Of a stretch of 28,694 bases of DNA, positions 14,352 through 22,917 are shown piece by piece. Both the position numbers and the translations under genes were made by a program. Numbering within the stretch: the stretch's first letter is position 1; every line of letters begins with the position of its first letter. This DNA comes from JBKPCD01 sp046727175 (GTDB lineage Bacteria; Acidobacteriota; Vicinamibacteria; Vicinamibacterales; 2-12-FULL-66-21): positions 1 through 28,694 of the forward strand of contig JBKPCD010000243.1 in the NCBI GenBank assembly GCA_046727175.1. The letters are read 5' to 3'. Below the pieces are notes generated by a model. It did no database searches. It had not been told where the DNA came from and was given only the letters and a program-made list of their open reading frames with translations.

Positions 14352-14389
14352 GCAGGCCCAGAGCCCAGAGCCGCGAGCCCCGAGCCGAG
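14352..14389. repeat. Single-arm repeat of AGAGCC/GAGCC words between convergent genes
   Basis: CCCAGAGCCCAGAGCC and GCGAGCCCCGAGCCGAGC run from 14352 to 14389, directly before the treY stop. It belongs to the GGCTC-type word family seen in the trehalose cluster, but no opposing arm is visible. The gap 14314-14395 holds nothing else that I can support. Confidence 0.6.
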
Positions 14390-14395
14390 CGATCG

Positions 14396-17383
14396 TCAAA
14401 CCGCCCGGAGAATAGCGATGGGCAAGGTCTCGAAGATCTGCCCAGCGAAGATCCACGCCTGATTGTCTGTCGTCACGGGTGCAATTTCGGCGCCGCTGAT
14501 CACGTCGCGGAAGGTCCGGGAGGCGAGCGGCGGCGGCAGAAGCACTCTCGAGGTCTTCCACGCCTCGCCGCCGAGCGGAATCGGCCGCGTGGCATCGACA
14601 ATCCGAGCGCACAGGCGGGGCGCGACGAACAGGACTGCCTCGTCCTCACCCCTGCGGGCGAAGGCGACGATGTCTGCGGGGACGGTGACGTCCACGGCCA
14701 GCGGAAGATATTCACCCGAGAGAAACAGTTCGGGTTGTTCGCGCCTCAGCCGCAGGCCTGCCGTGGTCACCAGAAGCTTGATTCGTCCGTCCCTCCACGT
14801 GTCGAGCAGCGTCGTCGAGAACCTCGCGCGCTCGGGAGCGGGCGATCCAAGGCCGCATTCGAGGTCCGAGAGCGCGCGTGCGCGCACCTCGAAATCGATC
14901 GGCCGCCGATTGTCGGGATCGACCAGGCTGAGATCCCACAACTCCGCGCCCTGATAGAAATCGGGAATGCCAGGTGCGCCGAGCTTGAGCGTCACCTGGG
15001 CGAGCGAATTCAGCAGGCCCACCGAGGCGACGCGCTGCTGGAACGGAGCGAACGCTGGCAGGAAGCGGGCGCCGCCGGTTCCGGTCAGCGCCCGCTCGAC
15101 GAATCGCACGACGGCATTCTCGTAGCCGAGGTTCGGCGTCAACCAGCTGGTGTGAACCTTCGCTTCCTTGACGGCCTTCATCATGTATCGCTGAACGCGT
15201 TCGACGAGGTCGACGGGCGCAGGGCTCGTTACCGGTGGCACGTCCGTCGGCCAGACGCCGATGAGCGCCTGATAGAAGCGATATTCGTCGTTCCGATCCG
15301 GTGCCGGCTCGCCGTCGACAATCGTGCGGAGGTTGCGATTGAGCCGCATCCACCTCGAGGCTTCGCGAGACCATTCGTCCGGCATTTCCGACAGTACGTT
15401 CACCCGAGCGCGGACGTCTTCACCGAGTTTGGTGTCGTGCGTTGCCGTCGTCAACATCTCGTACGGGCAGTCGCGGCGCCGCGCGGCGTTGGCGGCATGG
15501 AACTCTTCGACCGACCGTCCGAAGCGCGAAGGATCGCCGCCGACCTCGTTCAGTGAGAGCAGAAGGTTGTAACGGTAGAACGACGTGTCCTCGAGCCCCT
15601 TGGCGTGGACCGGTCCGGTGTACTGCTGCAGCTTCATGGCGAAGTGCAATCGGTCGCGCGCTTCTTCGGCGCTCTCCGGCGGGTATCCGCCTCGACGCTC
15701 ATGGTAGCGCGGCTCGGCCGATCCATTTGGATCGCGCGTGAGGACGACCTCGCGGAAGAAATCGAACAGCGATGCCTCCATCGCCGGATTGTGACGCCGC
15801 GCCCGAACGATTGCGCGTTCGACGACCGCGCGATCTCCTTCCGTCCAGCCTTGTTCGTCGACGTACGTCCGATACACGGGAAAGCACGCGACGACTTCCA
15901 TGATGACGTCGCGAAGGCTCTCGAGCGTGAAATCTCGCGACCGACGGTTGCGCTCACCGAGCCGATTGAGCATGTGCGCGAGCACGTTGAGCTCGCTCGC
16001 CATCGCGGTGTCCATGATCAGCCGCTTGCTGTCGTAGAGCACGTCGTCGAACGGTTCCGTGTGGCCCGTGAGCTTGACGTATACCCGTCGCATGCGTCGC
16101 GCCAGCGCGCCGTTGATGAACAGGCCATTCAGTCCGTTCAGATAGTTGTAGCCGGTGGTTCCGTGGATCGCCCACCGGGTGGGGAGCGACTCACCGCCTG
16201 ACAGAATTTTTTCGGCCACGACGTACAGCGGACGATCGGGTCGGCCGCGATCGGGCGGCTTGCGCTGAATGTTCCAGTCGGATGCGGCGAGATCCTGGAG
16301 CATCTCGAAATAGCGGGCCGGGTCGAACAAGCCGTCAGGGTGATCGATGCGGAGCGCATTGACCTTCCCCTCGCGGAGCAGCGTTCCAATGAGCTGATGG
16401 GTAGCGGCGAATACTTCCGGGTTTTCTACGCGCAGTCCCGCGAGCGAGTTCACGTCGAAGAAGCGCCGGTAGTTGATCTGGTGCGAGGCCGTTCGCCAGT
16501 GCGACAAGCGATACGGCTGCGACTCGAGCAGCTGGTGCAGTGCATCGAAGGTGTCCGGCTTGCCGGGTTCGCCGTTGAACTCGCGGACCGCCTTCTGGAT
16601 GTGCATGCCGATGCTCGAACATTCGGCGACGAGCCTCGCGAGGCGGCCGCGGGCGACCTCCTTTTCGCGCCGACCCTCGGCGATCCGTTCGGGTTGGCGT
16701 TCGGTGTAGGGCGGCAGGTTCTGCAGAGACGTGATGATGCTCTGAAATTCATGGAGCTGGGGACTGTCGGCTCCCAATTCAGCCGTGAGCGGCTCGAGCG
16801 CCCGGCGGAAGACCTGCGGCATCTCGCGTGGATTGAGCGGCAGCTCCTGATCGAAATACTGGAGCGTGAGCTGACCGTCGTGAAACGCGAGCTGCAGTTC
16901 ACCGCGCTCCAGCACCCGGCCGTACTGATCGCCGAGAATCGGCAGGAGCAGTTTCGAGTGCAGCTCCGGTTTGACCGGGGACCATTCGACGTCGAAGAAC
17001 GATGCGGCGGGCGAGCTCGGGCCGTTCTCGAGCAGATCCTTCCACCACGCGTTCGTCGCCGTGCCGATCCCCATGTGATTCGGCACGAAGTCGACGACGT
17101 GTCCGAGGCCGTTCGCGGCAAGAGCCGCGGTGAACTCCTCGTGCGCCGGCGCGCCACCGAGCTCCGGATTGATCTCGTTGTGATTGCAGATGTCGTATCC
17201 GTGCGTGCTGCCGGGCGTCGCGGTGAAGTACGGAGACGTATAGCAGGCGTCGACGCCGAGTGCCGCCAGATAGCCGACGACATCGCGAGCAGCCGCCAGC
17301 GGGAAGCCGGGATGCACTTGGAGCCGATACGTGCTCAGCGGAATGTACCGCGGCCTGCGCTGGTCGGATGTAGTCTCGATCAT
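14396..17383 (-). CDS. treY: Maltooligosyl trehalose synthase TreY
   Basis: TreY, 995 residues, a GH13 enzyme that isomerises the reducing-end alpha-1,4 bond of maltodextrins to alpha-1,1, making maltooligosyl-trehalose. The N terminus IPLSTYRLQVHPGFPL is characteristic. Catalytic regions are DFVPNHMG (region I), NALRIDHPDG with nucleophile Asp347 (region II) and YVVAEKILSGGESL with acid Glu391 (region III). TATHDTKLGEDVRAR is another TreY block. Length is a little above the usual 700-950. The ATG 17383 starts just before the conserved block and has a weak AGGG site. It is last in the minus-strand cluster, after treZ, whose product uses its product. Confidence 0.96.
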   Translation of the reverse strand: MIETTSDQRRPRYIPLSTYRLQVHPGFPLAAARDVVGYLAALGVDACYTSPYFTATPGSTHGYDICNHNEINPELGGAPAHEEFTAALAANGLGHVVDFVPNHMGIGTATNAWWKDLLENGPSSPAASFFDVEWSPVKPELHSKLLLPILGDQYGRVLERGELQLAFHDGQLTLQYFDQELPLNPREMPQVFRRALEPLTAELGADSPQLHEFQSIITSLQNLPPYTERQPERIAEGRREKEVARGRLARLVAECSSIGMHIQKAVREFNGEPGKPDTFDALHQLLESQPYRLSHWRTASHQINYRRFFDVNSLAGLRVENPEVFAATHQLIGTLLREGKVNALRIDHPDGLFDPARYFEMLQDLAASDWNIQRKPPDRGRPDRPLYVVAEKILSGGESLPTRWAIHGTTGYNYLNGLNGLFINGALARRMRRVYVKLTGHTEPFDDVLYDSKRLIMDTAMASELNVLAHMLNRLGERNRRSRDFTLESLRDVIMEVVACFPVYRTYVDEQGWTEGDRAVVERAIVRARRHNPAMEASLFDFFREVVLTRDPNGSAEPRYHERRGGYPPESAEEARDRLHFAMKLQQYTGPVHAKGLEDTSFYRYNLLLSLNEVGGDPSRFGRSVEEFHAANAARRRDCPYEMLTTATHDTKLGEDVRARVNVLSEMPDEWSREASRWMRLNRNLRTIVDGEPAPDRNDEYRFYQALIGVWPTDVPPVTSPAPVDLVERVQRYMMKAVKEAKVHTSWLTPNLGYENAVVRFVERALTGTGGARFLPAFAPFQQRVASVGLLNSLAQVTLKLGAPGIPDFYQGAELWDLSLVDPDNRRPIDFEVRARALSDLECGLGSPAPERARFSTTLLDTWRDGRIKLLVTTAGLRLRREQPELFLSGEYLPLAVDVTVPADIVAFARRGEDEAVLFVAPRLCARIVDATRPIPLGGEAWKTSRVLLPPPLASRTFRDVISGAEIAPVTTDNQAWIFAGQIFETLPIAILRAV

Positions 17384-17406
17384 TCAGTGGCCCTGGCGTG
17401 ACATTC

Positions 17407-17524
17407 AGGCTCTTGGCTCATGGCTTTGGCTTTAGGCCTCTGGAGAACGACCACGGAGCAACTCGTTGCCCGAACCCGATGTCTCGCGGCGTACCTAGAG
17501 CCCAAGACCCACAGCCCAGCGCCT
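17407..17524. repeat. Quasi-palindrome of GGCTTTAGG / CCTAGAGCC words between treZ and treY
   Basis: The left arm 17407-17437 (AGGCTCTTGGCTCATGG then CTTTGGCTTTAGG) pairs imperfectly with the right arm 17494-17524 (CCTAGAGCCCAAGACCC then ACAGCCCAGCGCCT). The core is about 56 bp. Part of the left arm (17415-17436) is the same, bar one base, as the reverse complement of 25107-25129 upstream of glgE. Confidence 0.85.
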
Positions 17525-17538
17525 GTTGACGTATGGAC

Positions 17539-19410
17539 TCAATACGCACGTCGCTGCAGGATGAGCGCAGACGGGCGTGCGAAATCGATGACCGCGCGTG
17601 CCGGTTGCTCAAACCGGATGACCGGCGGCTGCGGATCGAGCGCAAACGCCGCGTCCTCGGTCGACAGCACCAGCGTCCATTCACGTCCATCGTCTTCCGC
17701 TGCGAGAGCCACAGTCGCCCGGTCGCGCAGACAGGCGACGATCCAGAAGTCTTCGTTCGCATCGTGCCTGCGGATCGCGATCGATCTCTCGTCCGGGGCA
17801 AACGATTCGCCCCGGACGTCAGCGCTCGACCCGAGCACCGTATGCGCATGACGAAGGGCCAGAAGCCTTTCGTACAGGGTCAGGACGTCTGCATGATCCG
17901 GCTCCTCACGTTCGGTCCAGCGAAGGCGACTCGCCTCAAACGTCGTCGGTGACTGAGGATCTGGAATCGCGCTGCGCGCTTCACTCGAGGAGAACGCCGG
18001 GAACTCGCGAAATTCCTCGCGCCGACCGTTGGTGACGAGCCGGCCGAGCTCAGGGCTCAGATCCGTGAAGTACTGGAACGGCGTGCTGGCAGCCCATTCC
18101 TGGCCCATGAAAAGCAGCGGTGTCATCGGGACGGTGAGCAGAACTGCACTGACCGCACGCCACGTCGCACGGTCGACGACGTGGTGCAGACGGTCGCCAA
18201 ACGCACGGTTGCCAATCTGGTCGTGATTCTGCAGACAGACAACGAATCGATCCATTGGAACGGCGGACGGATCCGTGCCGCGCGGACGCTTGAGACGCGG
18301 TGATATCTCGCCCGAGTACAGCCAGCCTTGCGCAATCGTTCGCGCAAGCTCGGAGGTTGATCCCGCGTAGTCCGAGTAGTACCCGGCTGCGTCGCCGGCA
18401 ACGAGCCGCCGCAGAACGTGATGGAAGTCATCCGCCCAGACGCCATCGAATCCCCATGCCTGTTCGCCTTCATCGCCGACGATCGACGCGAGATTGCGGT
18501 GATCTTCGACGTACAACAGCACGGCGCCGCCCGCCTCGGCCCGCACGGTTTTCGCAAGATCTCGGAGCAGATGGCTTGGACTCGTATCGATGAGCGCGTG
18601 CGAGGCGTCGATCCGCAATCCGTCGACGTGGTATTCGCGGATCCAGTGGAGGGCATTGTCGATGATGAACGACCGGACCATTTCGCAGCCAGGTCCGTCG
18701 AGATTGACCGCGCGTCCCCACGGTGTCGAGTGACGGTCGCCGAGGTACAGCGGATTGAACTGCAGTACGTACGCACCCTCGGGGCCGAGATGGTTGTACA
18801 CGACGTCCAGGATGACCGCGACGCCGCAGGCATGTGCGGCGTCGACGAGCGCGCGCAAATCGTCGGGGCGTCCGTAGACCCGCGATGGCGCGAAGAGCGC
18901 GGCGCCGTCGTAGCCCCAGTTGCGCGACCCCGAAAAATCCGCGACGGGCATCAGCTCGATCGCGGTAACGCCGAGACGCGAAAGCGCGGAAAGATGCTCG
19001 CGGGCGCCTGCGAACGTCCCCTCATTCGAGAAGGTGCCGACGTGGAGCTCGTAGATGACGAGCTCGCGCCGAGCCGGTCGCTGCCAGTACGCGTCGTGCC
19101 ACTCGAATGTCGAGCTATCAACGACCTCGGAGGGTGCGTGGACGCCATCCGGCTGGAAGCGCGCTGCGGGATCGGGCCGCTCGTCGCCGCCGTTGATCCG
19201 ATACCCATATCGCTGGCCGGCGCGAATGCCGTCGATCGTCACCTCGAAAAGGCCCTGCTCGTGACACGGCATCGAATGCTCGCCGTCTGCCGGCCCGCCG
19301 TGCAGCACCAGCAGCAGCTCACGTGCTGCAGGCGCCCACACCCGAAACGTCACGCCGCATCGACCGGGCAGCGCGCCGAAGAACGGATACGACAACAATT
19401 GACGCGGCAC
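17539..19410 (-). CDS. treZ: Malto-oligosyltrehalose trehalohydrolase TreZ
   Basis: TreZ, about 623 residues, a GH13 enzyme that releases trehalose from maltooligosyl-trehalose made by TreY. The N-terminal beta domain (FGALPGRCGVTFRVWAPAARE) precedes the barrel. Barrel signatures are VIYELHVGTFSNEGTFAGA, ILDVVYNHLGPEGAY, GLRIDASHALID (nucleophile Asp268) and LYVEDHRN (acid Glu302). FDGVWADDFHHVLRRL is a TreZ hallmark. The frame is open far upstream into treS, but that part is arginine-rich shadow. GTG 19410, or TTG at 19398 or 19395, best fits the family N terminus. None has a Shine-Dalgarno site, and a repeat arm begins immediately upstream. Confidence 0.93.
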   Translation of the reverse strand: MPRQLLSYPFFGALPGRCGVTFRVWAPAARELLLVLHGGPADGEHSMPCHEQGLFEVTIDGIRAGQRYGYRINGGDERPDPAARFQPDGVHAPSEVVDSSTFEWHDAYWQRPARRELVIYELHVGTFSNEGTFAGAREHLSALSRLGVTAIELMPVADFSGSRNWGYDGAALFAPSRVYGRPDDLRALVDAAHACGVAVILDVVYNHLGPEGAYVLQFNPLYLGDRHSTPWGRAVNLDGPGCEMVRSFIIDNALHWIREYHVDGLRIDASHALIDTSPSHLLRDLAKTVRAEAGGAVLLYVEDHRNLASIVGDEGEQAWGFDGVWADDFHHVLRRLVAGDAAGYYSDYAGSTSELARTIAQGWLYSGEISPRLKRPRGTDPSAVPMDRFVVCLQNHDQIGNRAFGDRLHHVVDRATWRAVSAVLLTVPMTPLLFMGQEWAASTPFQYFTDLSPELGRLVTNGRREEFREFPAFSSSEARSAIPDPQSPTTFEASRLRWTEREEPDHADVLTLYERLLALRHAHTVLGSSADVRGESFAPDERSIAIRRHDANEDFWIVACLRDRATVALAAEDDGREWTLVLSTEDAAFALDPQPPVIRFEQPARAVIDFARPSALILQRRAY

Positions 19411-19411
19411 G

Positions 19412-19540
19412 AGGCTTTGGGCTCTCGGCTTCAGGCTTTCGGCTCCGCCAAGCACATGACATCGGCTCGTGTTTGCATCACCACGCACGCCGGAACCAAA
19501 CCATGGCCCAGAGCCAAGCGCCTTGAGCCGGGAGCCGATT
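19412..19540. repeat. Quasi-palindrome of GGCTC words between treS-mak and treZ
   Basis: The left arm 19412-19446 (AGGCTTTGGGCTCTCGGC and following) pairs imperfectly with the right arm 19505-19540 (GAGCCAAGCGCCTTGAGCC and following). The core of about 58 bp is unrelated to the cores of the other elements. The element occupies almost the whole intergenic space and touches the treZ start codon. Confidence 0.8.
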
Positions 19541-19547
19541 GACGGGC

Positions 19548-22500
19548 TCACAGCAGATCGAAGATGCCCCAGAGCGGGATGCGGATCCAGTCGGGGCGGT
19601 TGTTGATCTCGTAGTTGAGCTCGTAGAGCGCCTTGTCGAGCATGAAGAATCGCAGGAGCGTTTCGCGCTGCGAGGATTCGGCAGGCAGGAAGAGCGCTCC
19701 GGGGGTCGCACCGAGGTACCCGCCGAGGAAGGCGGCTGTCGTCCATTTCTGCCAGAGCCGCGCCCACGGTTCGAGCCGCGCGAAATCTCCCGGCCGCGAG
19801 GCGAGATGGCCGAACAGGCTGGCGTAGGCGGCGTAACTGAACGAACGCACCATCCCGGCCACGTCCTTGAGCGGCGATTGCTTCTGGCGTCGCTCGACGA
19901 TCGGCCTCGCCGGTTCTCCTTCGAAGTCGAAGATGTAGAAGTCTCCTTCCGACCAGAGCACCTGCCCGAGGTGATAATCGCCGTGGATGCGAATCTTCGA
20001 CGCCGAGAACTCCAGCAACGCGATCGCGCGAATTCTTTCGAGCAACTTCTCGCGCGAGTCGAGCAGACGATGAGCCCATTCCGCGACGTCGAGCGACGGG
20101 CGTTGACCAGTCGTGCCTGCTGACTGACCCTGAGCCGAGACCATCGATTCGAGCGCCTGGACGGCGCGCTGCGCCTCGGCAATCGCGCTGGCGCTCACGA
20201 GCGTCAGATCTTCCTTGCCAAAGGGCTCCGGAGAGAATGCGCGATCCGTGGAGTCCGCTGCGAGCGCGACGTGCATCTCACCCGTGCGCCGTCCGAGCGT
20301 CGTGGCGGTCTCGAGATAGCCGCCGATTGCCTCGCGAGCGCGCGGCGGCACGGGCTCTGCGGCGAGCTCGGTGAAGCTCTCGGGCTGCGCCACACTCGGG
20401 GGAGTCCGCCCGCCGACCTGATCGTAGTACCGCCCGAGCTCGTCGGTCGCGTGCACCCACCCGTCGGCCTGGCTTTCGACGAATTGCTGAAGTATGCCGA
20501 TCGTCATCGGCGGTTCGGCGGGACGGGTGTACTCGAACGCGCCGGCCGTGGCCGGCACGCGCGGAAAGCGCACCTTCTCGGTGAGGTGACGGCCAATCTC
20601 GAAGTCCGGGTTGGGGCCTGACTCGATCCGCCGAAACAACTTCAGAATGAGCCGGTCGTCGTACGCAATCGACGTGTTGCTCTGTTCACCACTGAGTCGC
20701 GAGATCTGCGCCGGCGTACCGATTGTCGTGCGCACGGGAGCAAATGCCTGCGTCTGTAGCGCTCGCATCGTTCCGCGCCGGGTCTTGATCGTTTCTTCGC
20801 GATCCAGCGCCTCGAGCAGCGTGCGATCGAATCCGTCGTCCAGCCAGCCATCGAACAGGACGCCCTTGCGCGCGCCGGTGATGCCCGCAAGAACCCCCTG
20901 TGCCGGGGGTTCGACCATTCCAGGTCCGTCGCCGTGCGCGCGCGCGGCGAGGGGCAGGAAATACTGATCGCGGCCGCCGTCCTCGAACTCGACTTCGATG
21001 AGCGTCATGAAGAGCGGCTGCGACCCGGGCCGGAGCAGGCCCCAATCGACGAATCGTGCGGCACGCGCCGGGCGCGCCTTGGCGCCAAACCAGCGCTGTC
21101 GCACGAGAAAGGGCAGGAGCAGGTCGCGCTCGATCAGCCGTCGCACGTTGCCCTCGAGAAGCGTCTCCCACGCGGCGCCGACGAGAAGCCCCGGCGCGTG
21201 CGGCACCTCCACCGAGGGCTCTGGCGCGACGCGTGCGGTGATTGACGAGGGTGCCGGTTGCAGCCGGAACCAGTAGAACGAGTGTGGGCTGAGCGTCAGG
21301 AAGTAGGGCAGATCGCCAATCCGCGGAAACTCCGTGAGGCCGAGCATCTCAACTGGATACATCCCCTTGAACCGGGAGAGGTCGATTTCCGCGGGCTGCA
21401 CGGATCGAGACAGGTTCGCGACGCAGAGAATCGTGTCCTCTTGATAGCGCCGGACGTAGATGAGAACCTTGCGGTTCTGGGCCGGCAGGAAGTCGATCGA
21501 CCCACGACCGAATACCTTGAACTGCTTGCGCAGCCCGATCATCCGCTTCATCCAGTTCAGCAGCGAGTACGGTGAGCGCTCCTGGGCCTCGACGTTGATG
21601 GCCTGATACCCGTACACGGGGTCCATGATCGGGGGCGCGTAGAGCCTTGCCGGGTCGGCGCGCGAGAAGGCGCCATTGCGATCGCCGGTCCACTGCATGG
21701 GCGTGCGCACGCCGTGACGATCGCCAAGGTAGATGTTGTCGCCCATCCCGATCTCGTCGCCGTAGTAGATGACCGGCGTCCCTGGCAGCGAGAACAACAG
21801 GCTGTTGAGCAACTCGATTCTGCGGCGGCTGTTCTCCAGCAACGGCGCGAGCCGCCGCCTGATGCCGACGTTGATCCGCATCTGCGGCTCCGCGGCATAC
21901 GCCTGGTACATGTAATCGCGTTCCTCGGCAGTCACCATCTCGAGCGTCAGCTCGTCGTGATTGCGGAGGAACAACCCCCACTGGCAGTTGTCAGGGATGT
22001 CCGGGGTCTGCCGCAGGATCTCGACGATCGGATGGCGATCCTCCTGCCGCACCGCCATGAACATCCGCGGCATCACCGGAAAGTGAAAGGCCATGTGGCA
22101 TTCGTCGCCGTCACCGAAGTACGGCCGCACGTCTGCCGGCCACTGGTTCGCTTCGGCGAGCAGCATGCGGTCTTTATAGTGGGCGTCGAGCGCGCCGCGG
22201 ATGATGCGCAGGATCGCGTGCGTCTCTTCGAGGTTCTCGCAAATCGTGCCCTCGCGCTCGATCAGGTACGGAACTGCGTCGAGACGCATGCCGTCGACGC
22301 CCCGGTCCGCCCAGAACCGCATGGCGTTAATCACGGCGCCAATCACTGCCGGGTTGTCGAAGTTCAGATCGGGCTGGTGCGAAAAGAACCGATGCCAGTA
22401 GTACGCCTTGGCGGTGTCGTCCCACGTCCAGTTTGACGTCTCGGTATCCGTGAAGATGATGCGCACGCCCTGGTATTTCTGATTGGTCTCGCTCCAGACG

Positions 22501-22892
22501 TAGAACTCCCGCTCGGGTGATCCGGCGGGAGCGCGGCGCGCCGCCTGAAACCAGGGATGCTGATCGGAGGTGTGGTTGATGACGAGCTCCGTGATCACTC
22601 GGATGCCGCGCCGATGCGCCTCGTTGATGAAGCGATCGAAGTCCTGCAGCGTGCCGTAGCTCGGATGAATATTCTCGTAATCGGCGATATCGTAGCCGTC
22701 GTCCCTGAGCGGCGACGGGTAGAAGGGCAGCAGCCAGACCGCGTTGACGCCCAGCGACTCCAGGTAGTCGAGCTTCTGCGTGAAGCCGTTGAAATCACCG
22801 ACGCCGTCGTTCGTGCTGTCGAAGAACGAGCGCACGTGCGCCTGATAGATGATCGCGTCCTTGTACCAGAGCGAACTCTCCGTATCGGACAT
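19548..22892 (-). CDS. treS: Fused trehalose synthase and maltokinase (TreS-Mak)
   Basis: About 1114 residues. The first half is TreS, which interconverts trehalose and maltose: WYKDAIIYQAHVRSFFDS opens the GH13 barrel, and the catalytic residues are Asp205 (GMRLDAVPYL), Glu248 (LLAEANQW) and Asp313 (FLRNHDE). A TreS C-terminal beta domain ends near HSFYWFRL. The second half (from about residue 625) is maltokinase. Its N-terminal cap has LVRQRWFGAKAR, and the kinase loop is IHGDYHLGQVLW (about 968-979) with metal site FDFEGEPARP. Mak phosphorylates maltose to maltose-1-phosphate for GlgE. Start 22892 aligns with the family; ATG 22928 would overlap glgE by 11 bp and is a real alternative. Confidence 0.95.
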   Translation of the reverse strand: MSDTESSLWYKDAIIYQAHVRSFFDSTNDGVGDFNGFTQKLDYLESLGVNAVWLLPFYPSPLRDDGYDIADYENIHPSYGTLQDFDRFINEAHRRGIRVITELVINHTSDQHPWFQAARRAPAGSPEREFYVWSETNQKYQGVRIIFTDTETSNWTWDDTAKAYYWHRFFSHQPDLNFDNPAVIGAVINAMRFWADRGVDGMRLDAVPYLIEREGTICENLEETHAILRIIRGALDAHYKDRMLLAEANQWPADVRPYFGDGDECHMAFHFPVMPRMFMAVRQEDRHPIVEILRQTPDIPDNCQWGLFLRNHDELTLEMVTAEERDYMYQAYAAEPQMRINVGIRRRLAPLLENSRRRIELLNSLLFSLPGTPVIYYGDEIGMGDNIYLGDRHGVRTPMQWTGDRNGAFSRADPARLYAPPIMDPVYGYQAINVEAQERSPYSLLNWMKRMIGLRKQFKVFGRGSIDFLPAQNRKVLIYVRRYQEDTILCVANLSRSVQPAEIDLSRFKGMYPVEMLGLTEFPRIGDLPYFLTLSPHSFYWFRLQPAPSSITARVAPEPSVEVPHAPGLLVGAAWETLLEGNVRRLIERDLLLPFLVRQRWFGAKARPARAARFVDWGLLRPGSQPLFMTLIEVEFEDGGRDQYFLPLAARAHGDGPGMVEPPAQGVLAGITGARKGVLFDGWLDDGFDRTLLEALDREETIKTRRGTMRALQTQAFAPVRTTIGTPAQISRLSGEQSNTSIAYDDRLILKLFRRIESGPNPDFEIGRHLTEKVRFPRVPATAGAFEYTRPAEPPMTIGILQQFVESQADGWVHATDELGRYYDQVGGRTPPSVAQPESFTELAAEPVPPRAREAIGGYLETATTLGRRTGEMHVALAADSTDRAFSPEPFGKEDLTLVSASAIAEAQRAVQALESMVSAQGQSAGTTGQRPSLDVAEWAHRLLDSREKLLERIRAIALLEFSASKIRIHGDYHLGQVLWSEGDFYIFDFEGEPARPIVERRQKQSPLKDVAGMVRSFSYAAYASLFGHLASRPGDFARLEPWARLWQKWTTAAFLGGYLGATPGALFLPAESSQRETLLRFFMLDKALYELNYEINNRPDWIRIPLWGIFDLL

Positions 22893-22917
22893 CGGCGTGT
22901 CTCGAACGACTGCAGGT

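Noticed and set aside
18418..19542. 374-codon open frame on the plus strand
   Set aside because: Antisense to treZ and to the adjoining repeat; no recognisable protein features.
19411..20079. Upstream 223 codons in frame with treZ
   Set aside because: They overlap the end of treS-mak in another frame, pass through the intergenic repeat, and read as arginine/proline-rich filler. TreZ family proteins begin near FGALPGRCGV.
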